Source of the DNA: Liolophura sinensis
Taxonomy: Eukaryota; Mollusca; Polyplacophora; Chitonida; Chitonidae
DNA length: 64,000 nucleotides
Reading direction: 5' to 3'
Assembly: GCF_032854445.1 (NCBI RefSeq)
Contig: NC_088305.1
Location: 17,967,717 to 18,031,716, forward strand
The notes under the pieces are model-generated. The model saw nothing but the letters and a program-made list of their open reading frames with translations, was not told where the DNA came from and searched no databases. Shown one piece after another: positions 38,027 through 51,677 of this stretch (positions are counted from its first letter, which is position 1; every line of letters begins with the position of its first letter). Position numbers and translations under genes: made by a program.

Positions 38027-38633
38027 TTATGGACGGTGGCTGTGCATCTTTCGCTTGGTATTCAAGGACAGTACTTCAAGGTGTGGGCCATGTCTCCAGA
38101 GCTGCTGCAGATCGGGCAGGTGTATCGTCGGAGAAGGGACAAGTTACTCTTCCGGAGTCGTCTTTTAGCGCGTGGCTGCCATACACTGACAAGGGTTCTC
38201 CGTTGTTCTTGCAGAATACGCAGTGCCGTGAGACGCCGTTGACCCTGTTGTGAAGAAAACATGCGGTGGCCTTGGTGCGATATTGGTCATGATGGGGTAG
38301 GTGGCGCCCAGAAGGATTGCTTCGCATTTTAATCTGGAACATGTCGTATTCGTCCAGCGCATGATCTGTCCCATTGGTGTAAAAGTCGTACCACTCTATG
38401 GATCGGACATAGTCTAAATGGTATTCCGGTACTGTAGACAGGCACAGAACGTCTGGATTTAACTGCCACTCACCGCAACAGTCAGAGGACGACGAGCTTG
38501 AAAAGGAGGAATTGTGTTGAGACTGCGGGCTCACTTGCCTTGAGGATGCACTGTGTTGGGACAAAGCCATAATGCTTTCCGCTAGGGCAGAGGTGAGTTG
38601 CTGATACATGTTTACAAGTAAACTGGCTGGCAT
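38027..38633 (-). pseudogene. nanos: Nanos copy 23, two 1-bp deletions in finger 1-2 region
   Basis: A lost T after 38,135 shifts the frame just after C165 and P166, and a lost A at 38,063-38,065 shifts it again. The predicted product has 185 residues, with finger 1 complete and finger 2 replaced by an unrelated tail. It carries Ala29 and Ala155. Three more 1-bp indels in homopolymers lie just downstream of the gene (37,311; 37,362-37,367; 37,647), which points to a patch of poor base calling rather than true decay. Confidence 0.75.
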
Positions 38634-39699
38634 TGACTGTTGGACAGAAGTTATAAGTAGCCGTGTGAAATCAGCATGTATTTATATGGTAGCTGTGCAT
38701 TGTTCTCAGTAGGGGATAGCTTAAGAAAGTATAACTCATTAACTGTGGTGATGTTTAGTAATTGTTGGTCTGTGAGAATGTCTTCTCATCAGGAGCGCAG
38801 TCTGGATGGCTTCAGACGGATTACGCCCCCTGTCATATGTTGATAGCAATCTTGTTACATGGAGATAGCCGGTAAATAAGCGGCATGCCGTTTGATATGT
38901 GTCTATGAGAAGGGATTGACCACTCCGTTAGCTTGTGTACGTGTGCACTCGATAAAGAATCCGAACCATGAATGTGGAATTTGAAGTTTTTCTTTTCAAT
39001 ATTATTCCATTAAAGTTGCCCAGAAATTGTATTTTTCTTGTACGTGTCAGGTGTTGAATTAATGAGGAATGCCAAAGCTACCGTCTCTGTGATTCTGTTT
39101 GAAGAAAGGTTTCTTTTGAAAAAAATGTTTAAATGTCATTTATATTTCTTGTAGATTACAATAAAGAAAGTATTAGGCCTCATACCTTTTTTCTGTCCCT
39201 GAGATAGTCTCGTAGCGCCATGTTGTCAAGTTCTCTTTACAACTTACTTTGCGAAGAGATGTGAGTAAAAATAGAATAAAGGAAAGAGAATCAAATGGGT
39301 GTTTATAAAATAAATAAGGGAATTTTGTCGTAAATGGATATGAGTGTTGTGAAATTATGCATAAAATATTGTTCTGTACACACTTTTTAGACAACGAAGT
39401 AAAGATTGTGCAGTAATGAAGAAGAAAGAGTATAAGGTGTTAGAATTTTTTTTTATATGTAACTGTTTGACGCAATACCTGTAGAGACGTTCAGGTTTGA
39501 ATATGTCGGACTAGTTATATGCTGGATAGTAATTAAAGCTGGTATTATTGTTGAGCAAGTCTAAGAGTCAAAGAGTTTGTTGTTTTCATTCAATGCGTTT
39601 TATTTTCTCACGTGGTAACATCGAACAAGGAAGAATGGTGATATGTTCTCTTTAGCACTCAAAGAAATAGCACAATATGTATGTTTAAGCTAGCACAAG

Positions 39700-40308
39700 T
39701 TATGGACGGTGGCTGTGCATCTTTCGCTTGGTATTCAAAGGACAGTACTTCAAGGTGTGGGCCATGTCTCCAGAGCTGCTGCAGATCGGGCAGGTGTATC
39801 GTCGGAGAATGGGACAAGTTACTCTTCCGGAGTCGTCTTTTAGCACGTGGCTGCCATACACTGACAAGGGTTCTCCGTTGTTCTTGCAGAATACGCAGTG
39901 CCGTGAGACGCCGTTGACCCTGTTGTGAAGAAAACATGCGGTGGCCTTGGTGCGATATTGGTCATGATGGGGCAGGTGGCGCCCAGAAGGATTGCTTCGC
40001 ATTTTAATCTGGAACATGTCGTATTCGTCCAGCGCATGATCTGTCCCATTGGTGTAAAAGTCGTACCACTCTATGGATCGGACATAGTCTAAATGGTATT
40101 CCGGTACTGTAGACAGGCACAGAACGTCTGGATTTAACTGCCACTCACCGCAACAGTCAGAGGACGACGAGCTTGAAAAGGAGGAATTGTGTTGAGACTG
40201 CGGGCTCACTTGCCTTGAGGATACACTGTGTTGGGACAAAGCCATAATGCTTTCCGCTAGGGCAGAGGTGAGTTGCTGATACATGTTTACAAGTAAACTG
40301 GCTGGCAT
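39700..40308 (-). CDS. nanos: Nanos copy 24
   Basis: Intact 202 codons with Leu24, His40 and Val155. Its 3' side spacer has lengthened runs (seven A near 39,121, nine T near 39,446), probably slippage. Confidence 0.92.
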   Translation of the reverse strand: MPASLLVNMYQQLTSALAESIMALSQHSVSSRQVSPQSQHNSSFSSSSSSDCCGEWQLNPDVLCLSTVPEYHLDYVRSIEWYDFYTNGTDHALDEYDMFQIKMRSNPSGRHLPHHDQYRTKATACFLHNRVNGVSRHCVFCKNNGEPLSVYGSHVLKDDSGRVTCPILRRYTCPICSSSGDMAHTLKYCPLNTKRKMHSHRP

Positions 40309-41371
40309 TGACTGTTGGACAGAAGTTATAAGTAGCCGTGTGAAATCAGCATGTATTTATATGGTAGCTGTGCATTGTTCTCAGTAGGGGATAGCTTAAG
40401 AAAGTATAACTCATTAACTGTGGTGATGTTTAGTAATTGTTGGTCTGTGAGAATGTCTTCTCATCAGGAGCGCAGTCTGGATGGCTTCAGACGGATTACG
40501 CCCCCTGTCATATGTTGATAGCAATCTTGTTACATGGAGATAGCCGGTAAATAAGCGGCATGCCGTTTGATATGTGTCTATGAGAAGGGATTGGCCACTC
40601 CGTTAGCTTGTGTACGTGTGCACTCGATAAAGAATCCGAACCATGAATGTGGAATTTGAAGTTTTTCTTTTCAATATTATTCCATTAAAGTTGCCCAGAA
40701 ATTGTATTTTTCTTGTACGTGTTAGGTGTTGAATTAATGAGGAATGCTAAACCTACCGCCTCTGTGATTCTGTTTGAAGAAAGGTTTCTTTTGAAAAATG
40801 TTTAAATGTCATTTATATTTCTTGTAGATTACAATAAAGAAAGTATTAGGCCTCATACCTTTTTTCTGTCCCTGAGATAGTCTCGTAGCGCCATGTTGTC
40901 AAGTTCTCTTTACAACTTACTTTGCGAAGAGATGTGAGTAAAAATAGAATAAAGGAAAGAGAATCAAATGGGTGTTTATAAAATAAATAAGGGAATTTTG
41001 TCGTAAATGGATATGAGTGTTGTGAAATTATGCATAAAATATTGTTCTGTACACACTTTTTAGACAACGAAGTAAAGATTGTGCAGTAATGAAGAAGAAA
41101 GAGTATAAGGTGTTAGAATTTTTTTTATATGTAACTGTTTGACGCAATACCTGTAGAGACGTTCAGGTTTGAATATGTCGGACTAGTTATATGCTGGATA
41201 GTAATTAAAGCTGGTATTATTGTTGAGCAAGTCTAAGAGTCAAAGAGTTTGTTGTTTTCATTCAATGCGTTTTATTTTCTCACTTGGTAACATCGAACAA
41301 GGAAGAATGGTGATATGTTCTCTTTAGCACTCAAAGAAATAGCACAATATGTATGTTTAAGCTAGCACAAG

Positions 41372-41781
41372 TTATGGACGGTGGCTGTGCATCTTTCGCT
41401 TGGTATTCAAAGGACAGTACTTCAAGGTGTGGGCCATGTCTCCAGAGCTGCTGCAGATCGGGCAGGTGTATCGTCGGAGAATGGGACAAGTTACTCTTCC
41501 GGAGTCGTCTTTTAGCACGTGGCTGCCATACACTGACAAGGGTTCTCCGTTGTTCTTGCAGAATACGCAGTGCCGTGAGACGCCGTTGACCCTGTTGTGA
41601 AGAAAACATGCGGTGGCCTTGGTGCGATATTGGTCATGATGGGGTAGGTGGCGCCCAGAAGGATTGCTTCGCATTTTAATCTGGAACATGTCGTATTCGT
41701 CCAGCGCATGATCTGTCCAATTGGTGTAAAAGTCGTACCACTCTATGGATCGGACATAGTCTAAATGGTATTCCGGTACTG
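41372..41781 (-). pseudogene. nanos: Nanos copy 25, 5'-deleted (fingers kept, start and promoter lost)
   Basis: A 370-bp deletion (joint at 41,779-41,781, shared CTG) removes codons 1-67, the ATG and the TATA box, and joins the gene to upstream spacer. Codons 68-202 remain open with all eight zinc ligands. The first in-frame Met is residue 98, which would give a 105-residue finger-only protein if transcribed. Private change: Gly88Trp at 41,719; a silent C-to-T at about 41,645. Copies 36 and 40 carry the same two changes. Confidence 0.92.
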
Positions 41782-42673
41782 GATGGCTTCAGACGGATTA
41801 CGCCCCCTGTCATATGTTGATAGCAATCTTGTTACATGGAGATAGCCGGTAAATAAGCGGCATGCCGTTTGATATGTGTCTATGAGAAGGGATTGGCCAC
41901 TCCGTTAGCTTGTGTACGTGTGCACTCGATAAAGAATCCGAACCATGAATGTGGAATTTGAAGTTTTTCTTTTCAATATTATTCCATTAAATTTGCCCAG
42001 AAATTGTATTTTTCTTGTACGTGTTAGGTGTTGAATTAATGAGGAATGCTAAAGCTACCGCCTCTGTGATTCTGTTTGAAGAAAGGTTTCTTTTGAAAAA
42101 TGTTTAAATGTCATTTATATTTCTTGTAGATTACAATAAAGAAAGTATTAGGCCTCATACCTTTTTTCTGTCCCTGAGATAGTCTCGTAGCGCCATGTTG
42201 TCAAGTTCTCTTTACAACTTACTTTGCGAAGAGATGTGAGTAAAAATAGAATAAAGGAAAGAGAATCAAATGGGTGTTTATAAAATAAATAAGGGAATTT
42301 TGTCGTAAATGGATATGAGTGTTGTGAAATTATGCATAAAATATTGTTCTGTACACACTTTTTAGACAACGAAGTAAAGATTGTGCAGTAATGAAGAAGA
42401 AAGAGTATAAGGTGTTAGAATTTTTTTTATATGTAACTGTTTGACGCAATACCTGTAGAGACGTTCAGGTTTGAATATGTCGGACTAGTTATATGCTGGA
42501 TAGTAATTAAAGCTGGTATTATTGTTGAGCAAGTCTAAGAGTCAAAGAGTTTGTTGTTTTCATTCAATGCGTTTTATTTTCTCACTTGGTAACATCGAAC
42601 AAGGAAGAATGGTGATATGTTCTCTTTAGCACTCAAAGAAATAGCACAATATGTATGTTTAAGCTAGCACAAG

Positions 42674-43282
42674 TTATGGACGGTGGCTGTGCATCTTTCG
42701 CTTGGTATTCAAAGGACAGTACTTCAAGGTGTGGGCCATGTCTCCAGAGCTGCTGCAGATCGGGCAGGTGTATCGTCGGAGAATGGGACAAGTTACTCTT
42801 CCGGAGTCGTCTTTTAGCGCGTGGCTGCCATACACTGACAAGGGTTCTCCGTTGTTCTTGCAGAATACGCAGTGCCGTGAGACGCCGTTGACCCTGTTGT
42901 GAAGAAAACATGCGGTGGCCTTGGTGCGATATTGGTCATGATGGGGCAGGTGGCGCCCAGAAGGATTGCTTCGCATTTTAATCTGGAACATGTCGTATTC
43001 GTCCAGCGCATGATCTGTCCCATTGGTGTAAAAGTCGTACCACTCTATGGATCGGACATAGTCTAAATGGTATTCCGGTACTGTAGACAGGCACAGAACG
43101 TCTGGATTTAACTGCCACTCACCGCAACAGTCAGAGGACGACGAGCTTGAAAAGGAGGAATTGTGTTGAGACTGCGGGCTCACTTGCCTTGAGGATACAC
43201 TGTGTTGGGACAAAGCCATAATGCTTTCCGCTAGGGCAGAGGTGAGTTGCTGATACATGTTTACAAGTAAACTGGCTGGCAT
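42674..43282 (-). CDS. nanos: Nanos copy 26
   Basis: Intact 202 codons with Leu24, His40 and Ala155. Its 3' flank has CACTTG where most units to the left have CACGTG. Confidence 0.92.
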   Translation of the reverse strand: MPASLLVNMYQQLTSALAESIMALSQHSVSSRQVSPQSQHNSSFSSSSSSDCCGEWQLNPDVLCLSTVPEYHLDYVRSIEWYDFYTNGTDHALDEYDMFQIKMRSNPSGRHLPHHDQYRTKATACFLHNRVNGVSRHCVFCKNNGEPLSVYGSHALKDDSGRVTCPILRRYTCPICSSSGDMAHTLKYCPLNTKRKMHSHRP

Positions 43283-44346
43283 TGACTGTTGGACAGAAGT
43301 TATAAGTAGCCGTGTGAAATCAGCATGTATTTATATGGTAGCTGTGCATTGTTCTCAGTAGGGGATAGCTTAAGAAAGTATAACTCATTAACTGTGGTGA
43401 TGTTTAGTAATTGTTGGTCTGTGAGAATGTCTTCTCATCAGGAGCGCAGTCTGGATGGCTTCAGACGGATTACGCCCCCTGTCATATGTTGATAGCAATC
43501 TTGTTACATGGAGATAGCCGGTAAATAAGCGGCATGCCGTTTGATATGTGTCTATGAGAAGGGATTGGCCACTCCGTTAGCTTGTGTACGTGTGCACTCG
43601 ATAAAGAATCCGAACCATGAATGTGGAATTTGAAGTTTTTCTTTTCAATATTATTCCATTAAAGTTGCCCAGAAATTGTATTTTTCTTGTACTTCTCAGG
43701 TGTTGAATTAATGAGGAATGCCAAAGCTACCGTCTCTGTGATTCTGTTTGAAGAAAGGTTTCTTTTGAAAAAATGTTTAAATGTCATTTATATTTCTTGT
43801 AGATTACAATAAAGAAAGTATTAGGCCTCATACCTTTTTTCTGTCCCTGAGATAGTCTCGTAGCGCCATGTTGTCAAGTTCTCTTTACAACTTACTTTGC
43901 GAAGAGATGTGAGTAAAAATAGAATAAAGGAAAGAGAATCAAATGGGTGTTTATAAAATAAATAAGGGAATTTTGTCGTAAATGGATATGAGTGTTGTGA
44001 AATTATGCATAAAATATTGTTCTGTACACACTTTTTAGACAACGAAGTAAAGATTGTGCAGTAATGAAGAAGAAAGAGTATAAGGTGTTAGAATTTTTTT
44101 TATATGTAACTGTTTGACGCAATACCTGTAGAGACGTTCAGGTTTGAATATGTCGGACTAGTTATATGCTGGATAGTAATTAAAGCTGGTATTATTGTTG
44201 AGCATGTCTAAGAGTCAAAGAGTTTGTTGTTTTCATTCAATGCGTTTTATTTTCTCACTTGGTAACATCGAACAAGGAAGAATGGTGATATGTTCTCTTT
44301 AGCACCCAAAGAAATAGCACAATATGTATGTTTAAGCTAGCACAAG

Positions 44347-44955
44347 TTATGGACGGTGGCTGTGCATCTTTCGCTTGGTATTCAAAGGACAGTACTTCAA
44401 GGTGTGGGCCATGTCTCCAGAGCTGCTGCAGATCGGGCAGGTGTATCGTCGGAGAATGGGACAAGTTACTCTTCCGGAGTCGTCTTTTAGCACGTGGCTG
44501 CCATACACTGACAAGGGTTCTCCGTTGTTCTTGCAGAATACGCAGTGCCGTGAGACGCCGTTGACCCTGTTGTGAAGAAAACATGCGGTGGCCTTGGTGC
44601 GATATTGGTCATGATGGGGCAGGTGGCGCCCAGAAGGATTGCTTCGCATTTTAATCTGGAACATGTCGTATTCGTCCAGCGCATGATCTGTCCCATTGGT
44701 GTAAAAGTCGTACCACTCTATGGATCGGACATAGTCTAAATGGTATTCCGGTACTGTAGACAGGCACAGAACGTCTGGATTTAACTGCCACTCACCGCAA
44801 CAGTCAGAGGACGACGAGCTTGAAAAGGAGGAATTGTGTTGAGACTGCGGGCTCACTTGCCTTGAGGATGCACTGTGTTGGGACAAAGCCATAATGCTTT
44901 CCGCTAGGGCAGAGGTGAGTTGCTGATACATGTTTACAAGTAAACTGGCTGGCAT
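44347..44955 (-). CDS. nanos: Nanos copy 27 (Val29Ala)
   Basis: Intact 202 codons with Leu24, Ala29 and Val155, an otherwise unseen combination. It carries the GCACCC 3' marker. Its upstream neighbour spacer is regular. Confidence 0.92.
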   Translation of the reverse strand: MPASLLVNMYQQLTSALAESIMALSQHSASSRQVSPQSQHNSSFSSSSSSDCCGEWQLNPDVLCLSTVPEYHLDYVRSIEWYDFYTNGTDHALDEYDMFQIKMRSNPSGRHLPHHDQYRTKATACFLHNRVNGVSRHCVFCKNNGEPLSVYGSHVLKDDSGRVTCPILRRYTCPICSSSGDMAHTLKYCPLNTKRKMHSHRP

Positions 44956-46018
44956 TGACTGTTGGACAGAAGTTATAAGTAGCCGTGTGAAATCAGCATG
45001 TATTTATATGGTAGCTGTGCATTGTTCTCAGTAGGGGATAGCTTAAGAAAGTATAACTCATTAACTGTGGTGATGTTTAGTAATTGTTGGTCTGTGAGAA
45101 TGTCTTCTCATCAGGAGCGCAGTCTGGATGGCTTCAGACGGATTACGCCCCCTGTCATATGTTGATAGCAATCTTGTTACATGGAGATAGCCGGTAAATA
45201 AGCGGCATGCCGTTTGATATGTGTCTATGAGAAGGGATTGGCCACTCCGTTAGCTTGTGTACGTGTGCACTCGATAAAGAATCCGAACCATGAATGTGGA
45301 ATTTGAAGTTTTTCTTTTCAATATTATTCCATTAAAGTTGCCCAGAAATTGTATTTTTCTTGTACGTGTTAGGTGTTGAATTAATGAGGAATGCTAAAGC
45401 TACCGCCTCTGTGATTCTGTTTGAAGAAAGGTTTCTTTTGAAAAATGTTTAAATGTCATTTATATTTCTTGTAGATTACAATAAAGAAAGTATTAGGCCT
45501 CATACCTTTTTTCTGTCCCTGAGATAGTCTCGTAGCGCCATGTTGTCAAGTTCTCTTTACAACTTACTTTGCGAAGAGATGTGAGTAAAAATAGAATAAA
45601 GGAAAGAGAATCAAATGGGTGTTTATAAAATAAATAAGGGAATTTTGTCGTAAATGGATATGAGTGTTGTGAAATTATGCATAAAATATTGTTCTGTACA
45701 CACTTTTTAGACAACGAAGTAAAGATTGTGCAGTAATGAAGAAGAAAGAGTATAAGGTGTTAGAATTTTTTTTATATGTAACTGTTTGACGCAATACCTG
45801 TAGAGACGTTCAGGTTTGAATATGTCGGACTAGTTATATGCTGGATAGTAATTAAAGCTGGTATTATTGTTGAGCAAGTCTAAGAGTCAAAGAGTTTGTT
45901 GTTTTCATTCAATGCGTTTTATTTTCTCACTTGGTAACATCGAACAAGGAAGAATGGTGATATGTTCTCTTTAGCACTCAAAGAAATAGCACAATATGTA
46001 TGTTTAAGCTAGCACAAG

Positions 46019-46627
46019 TTATGGACGGTGGCTGTGCATCTTTCGCTTGGTATTCAAAGGACAGTACTTCAAGGTGTGGGCCATGTCTCCAGAGCTGCTG
46101 CAGATCGGGCAGGTGTATCGTCGGAGAATGGGACAAGTTACTCTTCCGGAGTCGTCTTTTAGCACGTGGCTGCCATACACTGACAAGGGTTCTCCGTTGT
46201 TCTTGCAGAATACGCAGTGCCGTGAGACGCCGTTGACCCTGTTGTGAAGAAAACATGCGGTGGCCTTGGTGCGATATTGGTCATGATGGGGCAGGTGGCG
46301 CCCAGAAGGATTGCTTCGCATTTTAATCTGGAACATGTCGTATTCGTCCAGCGCATGATCTGTCCCATTGGTGTAAAAGTCGTACCACTCTATGGATCGG
46401 ACATAGTCTAAATGGTATTCCGGTACTGTAGACAGGCACAGAACGTCTGGATTTAACTGCCACTCACCGCAACAGTCAGAGGACGACGAGCTTGAAAAGG
46501 AGGAATTGTGTTGAGACTGCGGGCTCACTTGCCTTGAGGATACACTGTGTTGGGACAAAGCCATAATGCTTTCCGCTAGGGCAGAGGTGAGTTGCTGATA
46601 CATGTTTACAAGTAAACTGGCTGGCAT
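46019..46627 (-). CDS. nanos: Nanos copy 28
   Basis: Intact 202 codons with Leu24, His40 and Val155. The spacer upstream of it has a base change (CGATGAAG at about 46,945) also found in the spacer upstream of copy 29. Confidence 0.92.
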   Translation of the reverse strand: MPASLLVNMYQQLTSALAESIMALSQHSVSSRQVSPQSQHNSSFSSSSSSDCCGEWQLNPDVLCLSTVPEYHLDYVRSIEWYDFYTNGTDHALDEYDMFQIKMRSNPSGRHLPHHDQYRTKATACFLHNRVNGVSRHCVFCKNNGEPLSVYGSHVLKDDSGRVTCPILRRYTCPICSSSGDMAHTLKYCPLNTKRKMHSHRP

Positions 46628-47690
46628 TGACTGTTGGACAGAAGTTATAAGTAGCCGTGTGAAATCAGCATGTATTTATATGGTAGCTGTGCATTGTTCT
46701 CAGTAGGGGATAGCTTAAGAAAGTATAACTCATTAACTGTGGTGATGTTTAGTAATTGTTGGTCTGTGAGAATGTCTTCTCATCAGGAGCGCAGTCTGGA
46801 TGGCTTCAGACGGATTACGCCCCCTGTCATATGTTGATAGCAATCTTGTTACATGGAGATAGCCGGTAAATAAGCGGCATGCCGTTTGATATGTGTCTAT
46901 GAGAAGGGATTGGCCACTCCGTTAGCTTGTGTACGTGTGCACTCGATGAAGAATCCGAACCATGAATGTGGAATTTGAAGTTTTTCTTTTCAATATTATT
47001 CCATTAAAGTTGCCCAGAAATTGTATTTTTCTTGTACGTGTTAGGTGTTGAATTAATGAGGAATGCTAAAGCTACCGCCTCTGTGATTCTGTTTGAAGAA
47101 AGGTTTCTTTTGAAAAATGTTTAAATGTCATTTATATTTCTTGTAGATTACAATAAAGAAAGTATTAGGCCTCATACCTTTTTTCTGTCCCTGAGATAGT
47201 CTCGTAGCGCCATGTTGTCAAGTTCTCTTTACAACTTACTTTGCGAAGAGATGTGAGTAAAAATAGAATAAAGGAAAGAGAATCAAATGGGTGTTTATAA
47301 AATAAATAAGGGAATTTTGTCGTAAATGGATATGAGTGTTGTGAAATTATGCATAAAATATTGTTCTGTACACACTTTTTAGACAACGAAGTAAAGATTG
47401 TGCAGTAATGAAGAAGAAAGAGTATAAGGTGTTAGAATTTTTTTTATATGTAACTGTTTGACGCAATACCTGTAGAGACGTTCAGGTTTGAATATGTCGG
47501 ACTAGTTATATGCTGGATAGTAATTAAAGCTGGTATTATTGTTGAGCAAGTCTAAGAGTCAAAGAGTTTGTTGTTTTCATTCAATGCGTTTTATTTTCTC
47601 ACTTGGTAACATCGAACAAGGAAGAATGGTGATATGTTCTCTTTAGCACTCAAAGAAATAGCACAATATGTATGTTTAAGCTAGCACAAG

Positions 47691-48299
47691 TTATGGACGG
47701 TGGCTGTGCATCTTTCGCTTGGTATTCAAAGGACAGTACTTCAAGGTGTGGGCCATGTCTCCAGAGCTGCTGCAGATCGGGCAGGTGTATCGTCGGAGAA
47801 TGGGACAAGTTACTCTTCCGGAGTCGTCTTTTAGCACGTGGCTGCCATACACTGACAAGGGTTCTCCGTTGTTCTTGCAGAATACGCAGTGCCGTGAGAC
47901 GCCGTTGACCCTGTTGTGAAGAAAACATGCGGTGGCCTTGGTGCGATATTGGTCATGATGGGGCAGGTGGCGCCCAGAAGGATTGCTTCGCATTTTAATC
48001 TGGAACATGTCGTATTCGTCCAGCGCATGATCTGTCCCATTGGTGTAAAAGTCGTACCACTCTATGGATCGGACATAGTCTAAATGGTATTCCGGTACTG
48101 TAGACAGGCACAGAACGTCTGGATTTAACTGCCACTCACCGCAACAGTCAGAGGACGACGAGCTTGAAAAGGAGGAATTGTGTTGAGACTGCGGGCTCAC
48201 TTGCCTTGAGGATACACTGTGTTGGGACAAAGCCATAATGCTTTCCGCTAGGGCAGAGGTGAGTTGCTGATACATGTTTACAAGTAAACTGGCTGGCAT
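47691..48299 (-). CDS. nanos: Nanos copy 29
   Basis: Intact 202 codons. Protein identical to copy 28, and the two units look nearly identical throughout, suggesting a recent single-unit duplication. Confidence 0.92.
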   Translation of the reverse strand: MPASLLVNMYQQLTSALAESIMALSQHSVSSRQVSPQSQHNSSFSSSSSSDCCGEWQLNPDVLCLSTVPEYHLDYVRSIEWYDFYTNGTDHALDEYDMFQIKMRSNPSGRHLPHHDQYRTKATACFLHNRVNGVSRHCVFCKNNGEPLSVYGSHVLKDDSGRVTCPILRRYTCPICSSSGDMAHTLKYCPLNTKRKMHSHRP

Positions 48300-49362
48300 T
48301 GACTGTTGGACAGAAGTTATAAGTAGCCGTGTGAAATCAGCATGTATTTATATGGTAGCTGTGCATTGTTCTCAGTAGGGGATAGCTTAAGAAAGTATAA
48401 CTCATTAACTGTGGTGATGTTTAGTAATTGTTGGTCTGTGAGAATGTCTTCTCATCAGGAGCGCAGTCTGGATGGCTTCAGACGGATTACGCCCCCTGTC
48501 ATATGTTGATAGCAATCTTGTTACATGGAGATAGCCGGTAAATAAGCGGCATGCCGTTTGATATGTGTCTATGAGAAGGGATTGGCCACTCCGTTAGCTT
48601 GTGTACGTGTGCACTCGATGAAGAATCCGAACCATGAATGTGGAATTTGAAGTTTTTCTTTTCAATATTATTCCATTAAAGTTGCCCAGAAATTGTATTT
48701 TTCTTGTACGTGTTAGGTGTTGAATTAATGAGGAATGCTAAAGCTACCGCCTCTGTGATTCTGTTTGAAGAAAGGTTTCTTTTGAAAAATGTTTAAATGT
48801 CATTTATATTTCTTGTAGATTACAATAAAGAAAGTATTAGGCCTCATACCTTTTTTCTGTCCCTGAGATAGTCTCGTAGCGCCATGTTGTCAAGTTCTCT
48901 TTACAACTTACTTTGCGAAGAGATGTGAGTAAAAATAGAATAAAGGAAAGAGAATCAAATGGGTGTTTATAAAATAAATAAGGGAATTTTGTCGTAAATG
49001 GATATGAGTGTTGTGAAATTATGCATAAAATATTGTTCTGTACACACTTTTTAGACAACGAAGTAAAGATTGTGCAGTAATGAAGAAGAAAGAGTATAAG
49101 GTGTTAGAATTTTTTTTATATGTAACTGTTTGACGCAATACCTGTAGAGACGTTCAGGTTTGAATATGTCGGACTAGTTATATGCTGGATAGTAATTAAA
49201 GCTGGTATTATTGTTGAGCAAGTCTAAGAGTCAAAGAGTTTGTTGTTTTCATTCAATGCGTTTTATTTTCTCACTTGGTAACATCGAACAAGGAAGAATG
49301 GTGATATGTTCTCTTTAGCACTCAAAGAAATAGCACAATATGTATGTTTAAGCTAGCACAAG

Positions 49363-49701
49363 TTATGGACGGTGGCTGTGCATCTTTCGCTTGGTATTCA
49401 AAGGACAGTACTTCAAGGTGTGGGCCATGTCTCCAGAGCTGCTGCAGATCGGGCAGGTGTATCGTCGGAGAATGGGACAAGTTACTCTTCCGGAGTCGTC
49501 TTTTAGCACGTGGCTGCCATACACTGACAAGGGTTCTCCGTTGTTCTTGCAGAATACGCGAAGAGATGTGAGTAAAAATAGAATAAAGGAAAGAGAATCA
49601 AATGGGTGTTTATAAAATAAATAAGGGAATTTTGTCGTAAATGGATATGAGTGTTGTGAAATTATGCATAAAATATTGTTCTGTACACACTTTTTAGACA
49701 A
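49363..49701 (-). pseudogene. nanos: Nanos copy 30, finger region fused in frame to spacer
   Basis: A deletion of about 1,029 bp (joint at 49,558-49,559, shared GC) removes codons 1-138, the promoter and much of the spacer. By chance it joins the spacer's recurrent 73-codon frame to nanos in frame, giving 112 codons: 48 spacer-derived and residues 139-202 of nanos. The first zinc ligand, C138, is replaced by Arg, so finger 1 should fail; finger 2 is intact. No TATA box lies at the usual distance from the fusion's ATG. Confidence 0.9.
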
Positions 49702-50005
49702 CGAAGTAAAGATTGTGCAGTAATGAAGAAGAAAGAGTATAAGGTGTTAGAATTTTTTTTATATGTAACTGTTTGACGCAATACCTGTAGAGACGTTCAG
49801 GTTTGAATATGTCGGACTAGTTATATGCTGGATAGTAATTAAAGCTGGTATTATTGTTGAGCAAGTCTAAGAGTCAAAGAGTTTGTTGTTTTCATTCAAT
49901 GCGTTTTATTTTCTCACTTGGTAACATCGAACAAGGAAGAATGGTGATATGTTCTCTTTAGCACTCAAAGAAATAGCACAATATGTATGTTTAAGCTAGC
50001 ACAAG

Positions 50006-50614
50006 TTATGGACGGTGGCTGTGCATCTTTCGCTTGGTATTCAAAGGACAGTACTTCAAGGTGTGGGCCATGTCTCCAGAGCTGCTGCAGATCGGGCAGG
50101 TGTATCGTCGGAGAATGGGACAAGTTACTCTTCCGGAGTCGTCTTTTAGCGCGTGGCTGCCATACACTGACAAGGGTTCTCCGTTGTTCTTGCAGAATAC
50201 GCAGTGCCGTGAGACGCCGTTGACCCTGTTGTGAAGAAAACATGCGGTGGCCTTGGTGCGATATTGGTCATGATGGGGCAGGTGGCGCCCAGAAGGATTG
50301 CTTCGCATTTTAATCTGGAACATGTCGTATTCGTCCAGCGCATGATCTGTCCCATTGGTGTAAAAGTCGTACCACTCTATGGATCGGACATAGTCTAAAT
50401 GGTATTCCGGTACTGTAGACAGGCACAGAACGTCTGGATTTAACTGCCACTCACCGCAACAGTCAGAGGACGACGAGCTTGAAAAGGAGGAATTGTGTTG
50501 AGACTGCGGGCTCACTTGCCTTGAGGATACACTGTGTTGGGACAAAGCCATAATGCTTTCCGCTAGGGCAGAGGTGAGTTGCTGATACATGTTTACAAGT
50601 AAACTGGCTGGCAT
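50006..50614 (-). CDS. nanos: Nanos copy 31
   Basis: Intact 202 codons with Leu24, His40 and Ala155. The spacer upstream of it has a private T at 50,807, shared only with copy 34's unit. Confidence 0.92.
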   Translation of the reverse strand: MPASLLVNMYQQLTSALAESIMALSQHSVSSRQVSPQSQHNSSFSSSSSSDCCGEWQLNPDVLCLSTVPEYHLDYVRSIEWYDFYTNGTDHALDEYDMFQIKMRSNPSGRHLPHHDQYRTKATACFLHNRVNGVSRHCVFCKNNGEPLSVYGSHALKDDSGRVTCPILRRYTCPICSSSGDMAHTLKYCPLNTKRKMHSHRP

Positions 50615-51677
50615 TGACTGTTGGACAGAAGTTATAAGTAGCCGTGTGAAATCAGCATGTATTTATATGGTAGCTGTGCATTGTTCTCAGTAGGGGATAG
50701 CTTAAGAAAGTATAACTCATTAACTGTGGTGATGTTTAGTAATTGTTGGTCTGTGAGAATGTCTTCTCATCAGGAGCGCAGTCTGGATGGCTTCAGACGG
50801 ATTACGTCCCCTGTCATATGTTGATAGCAATCTTGTTACATGGAGATAGCCGGTAAATAAGCGGCATGCCGTTTGATATGTGTCTATGAGAAGGGATTGG
50901 CCACTCCGTTAGCTTGTGTACGTGTGCACTCGATAAAGAATCCGAACCATGAATGTGGAATTTGAAGTTTTTCTTTTCAATATTATTCCATTAAAGTTGC
51001 CCAGAAATTGTATTTTTCTTGTACGTGTTAGGTGTTGAATTAATGAGGAATGCTAAAGCTACCGCCTCTGTGATTCTGTTTGAAGAAAGGTTTCTTTTGA
51101 AAAATGTTTAAATGTCATTTATATTTCTTGTAGATTACAATAAAGAAAGTATTAGGCCTCATACCTTTTTTCTGTCCCTAAGATAGTCTCGTAGCGCCAT
51201 GTTGTCAAGTTCTCTTTACAACTTACTTTGCGAAGAGATGTGAGTAAAAATAGAATAAAGGAAAGAGAATCAAATGGGTGTTTATAAAATAAATAAGGGA
51301 ATTTTGTCGTAAATGGATATGAGTGTTGTGAAATTATGCATAAAATATTGTTCTGTACACACTTTTTAGACAACGAAGTAAAGATTGTGCAGTAATGAAG
51401 AAGAAAGAGTATAAGGTGTTAGAATTTTTTTTATATGTAACTGTTTGACACAATACCTGTAGAGACGTTCAGGTTTGAATATGTCGGACTAGTTATATGC
51501 TGGATAGTAATGAAAGCTGGTATTATTGTTGAGCAAGTCTAAGAATCAAAGAGTTTGTTGTTTTCATTCAATGCGTTTTATTTTCTCACGTGGTAACATC
51601 GAACAAGGAAGAATGGTGATATGTTCTCTTTAGCACTCAAAGAAATAGCACAATATGTATGTTTAAGCTAGCACAAG

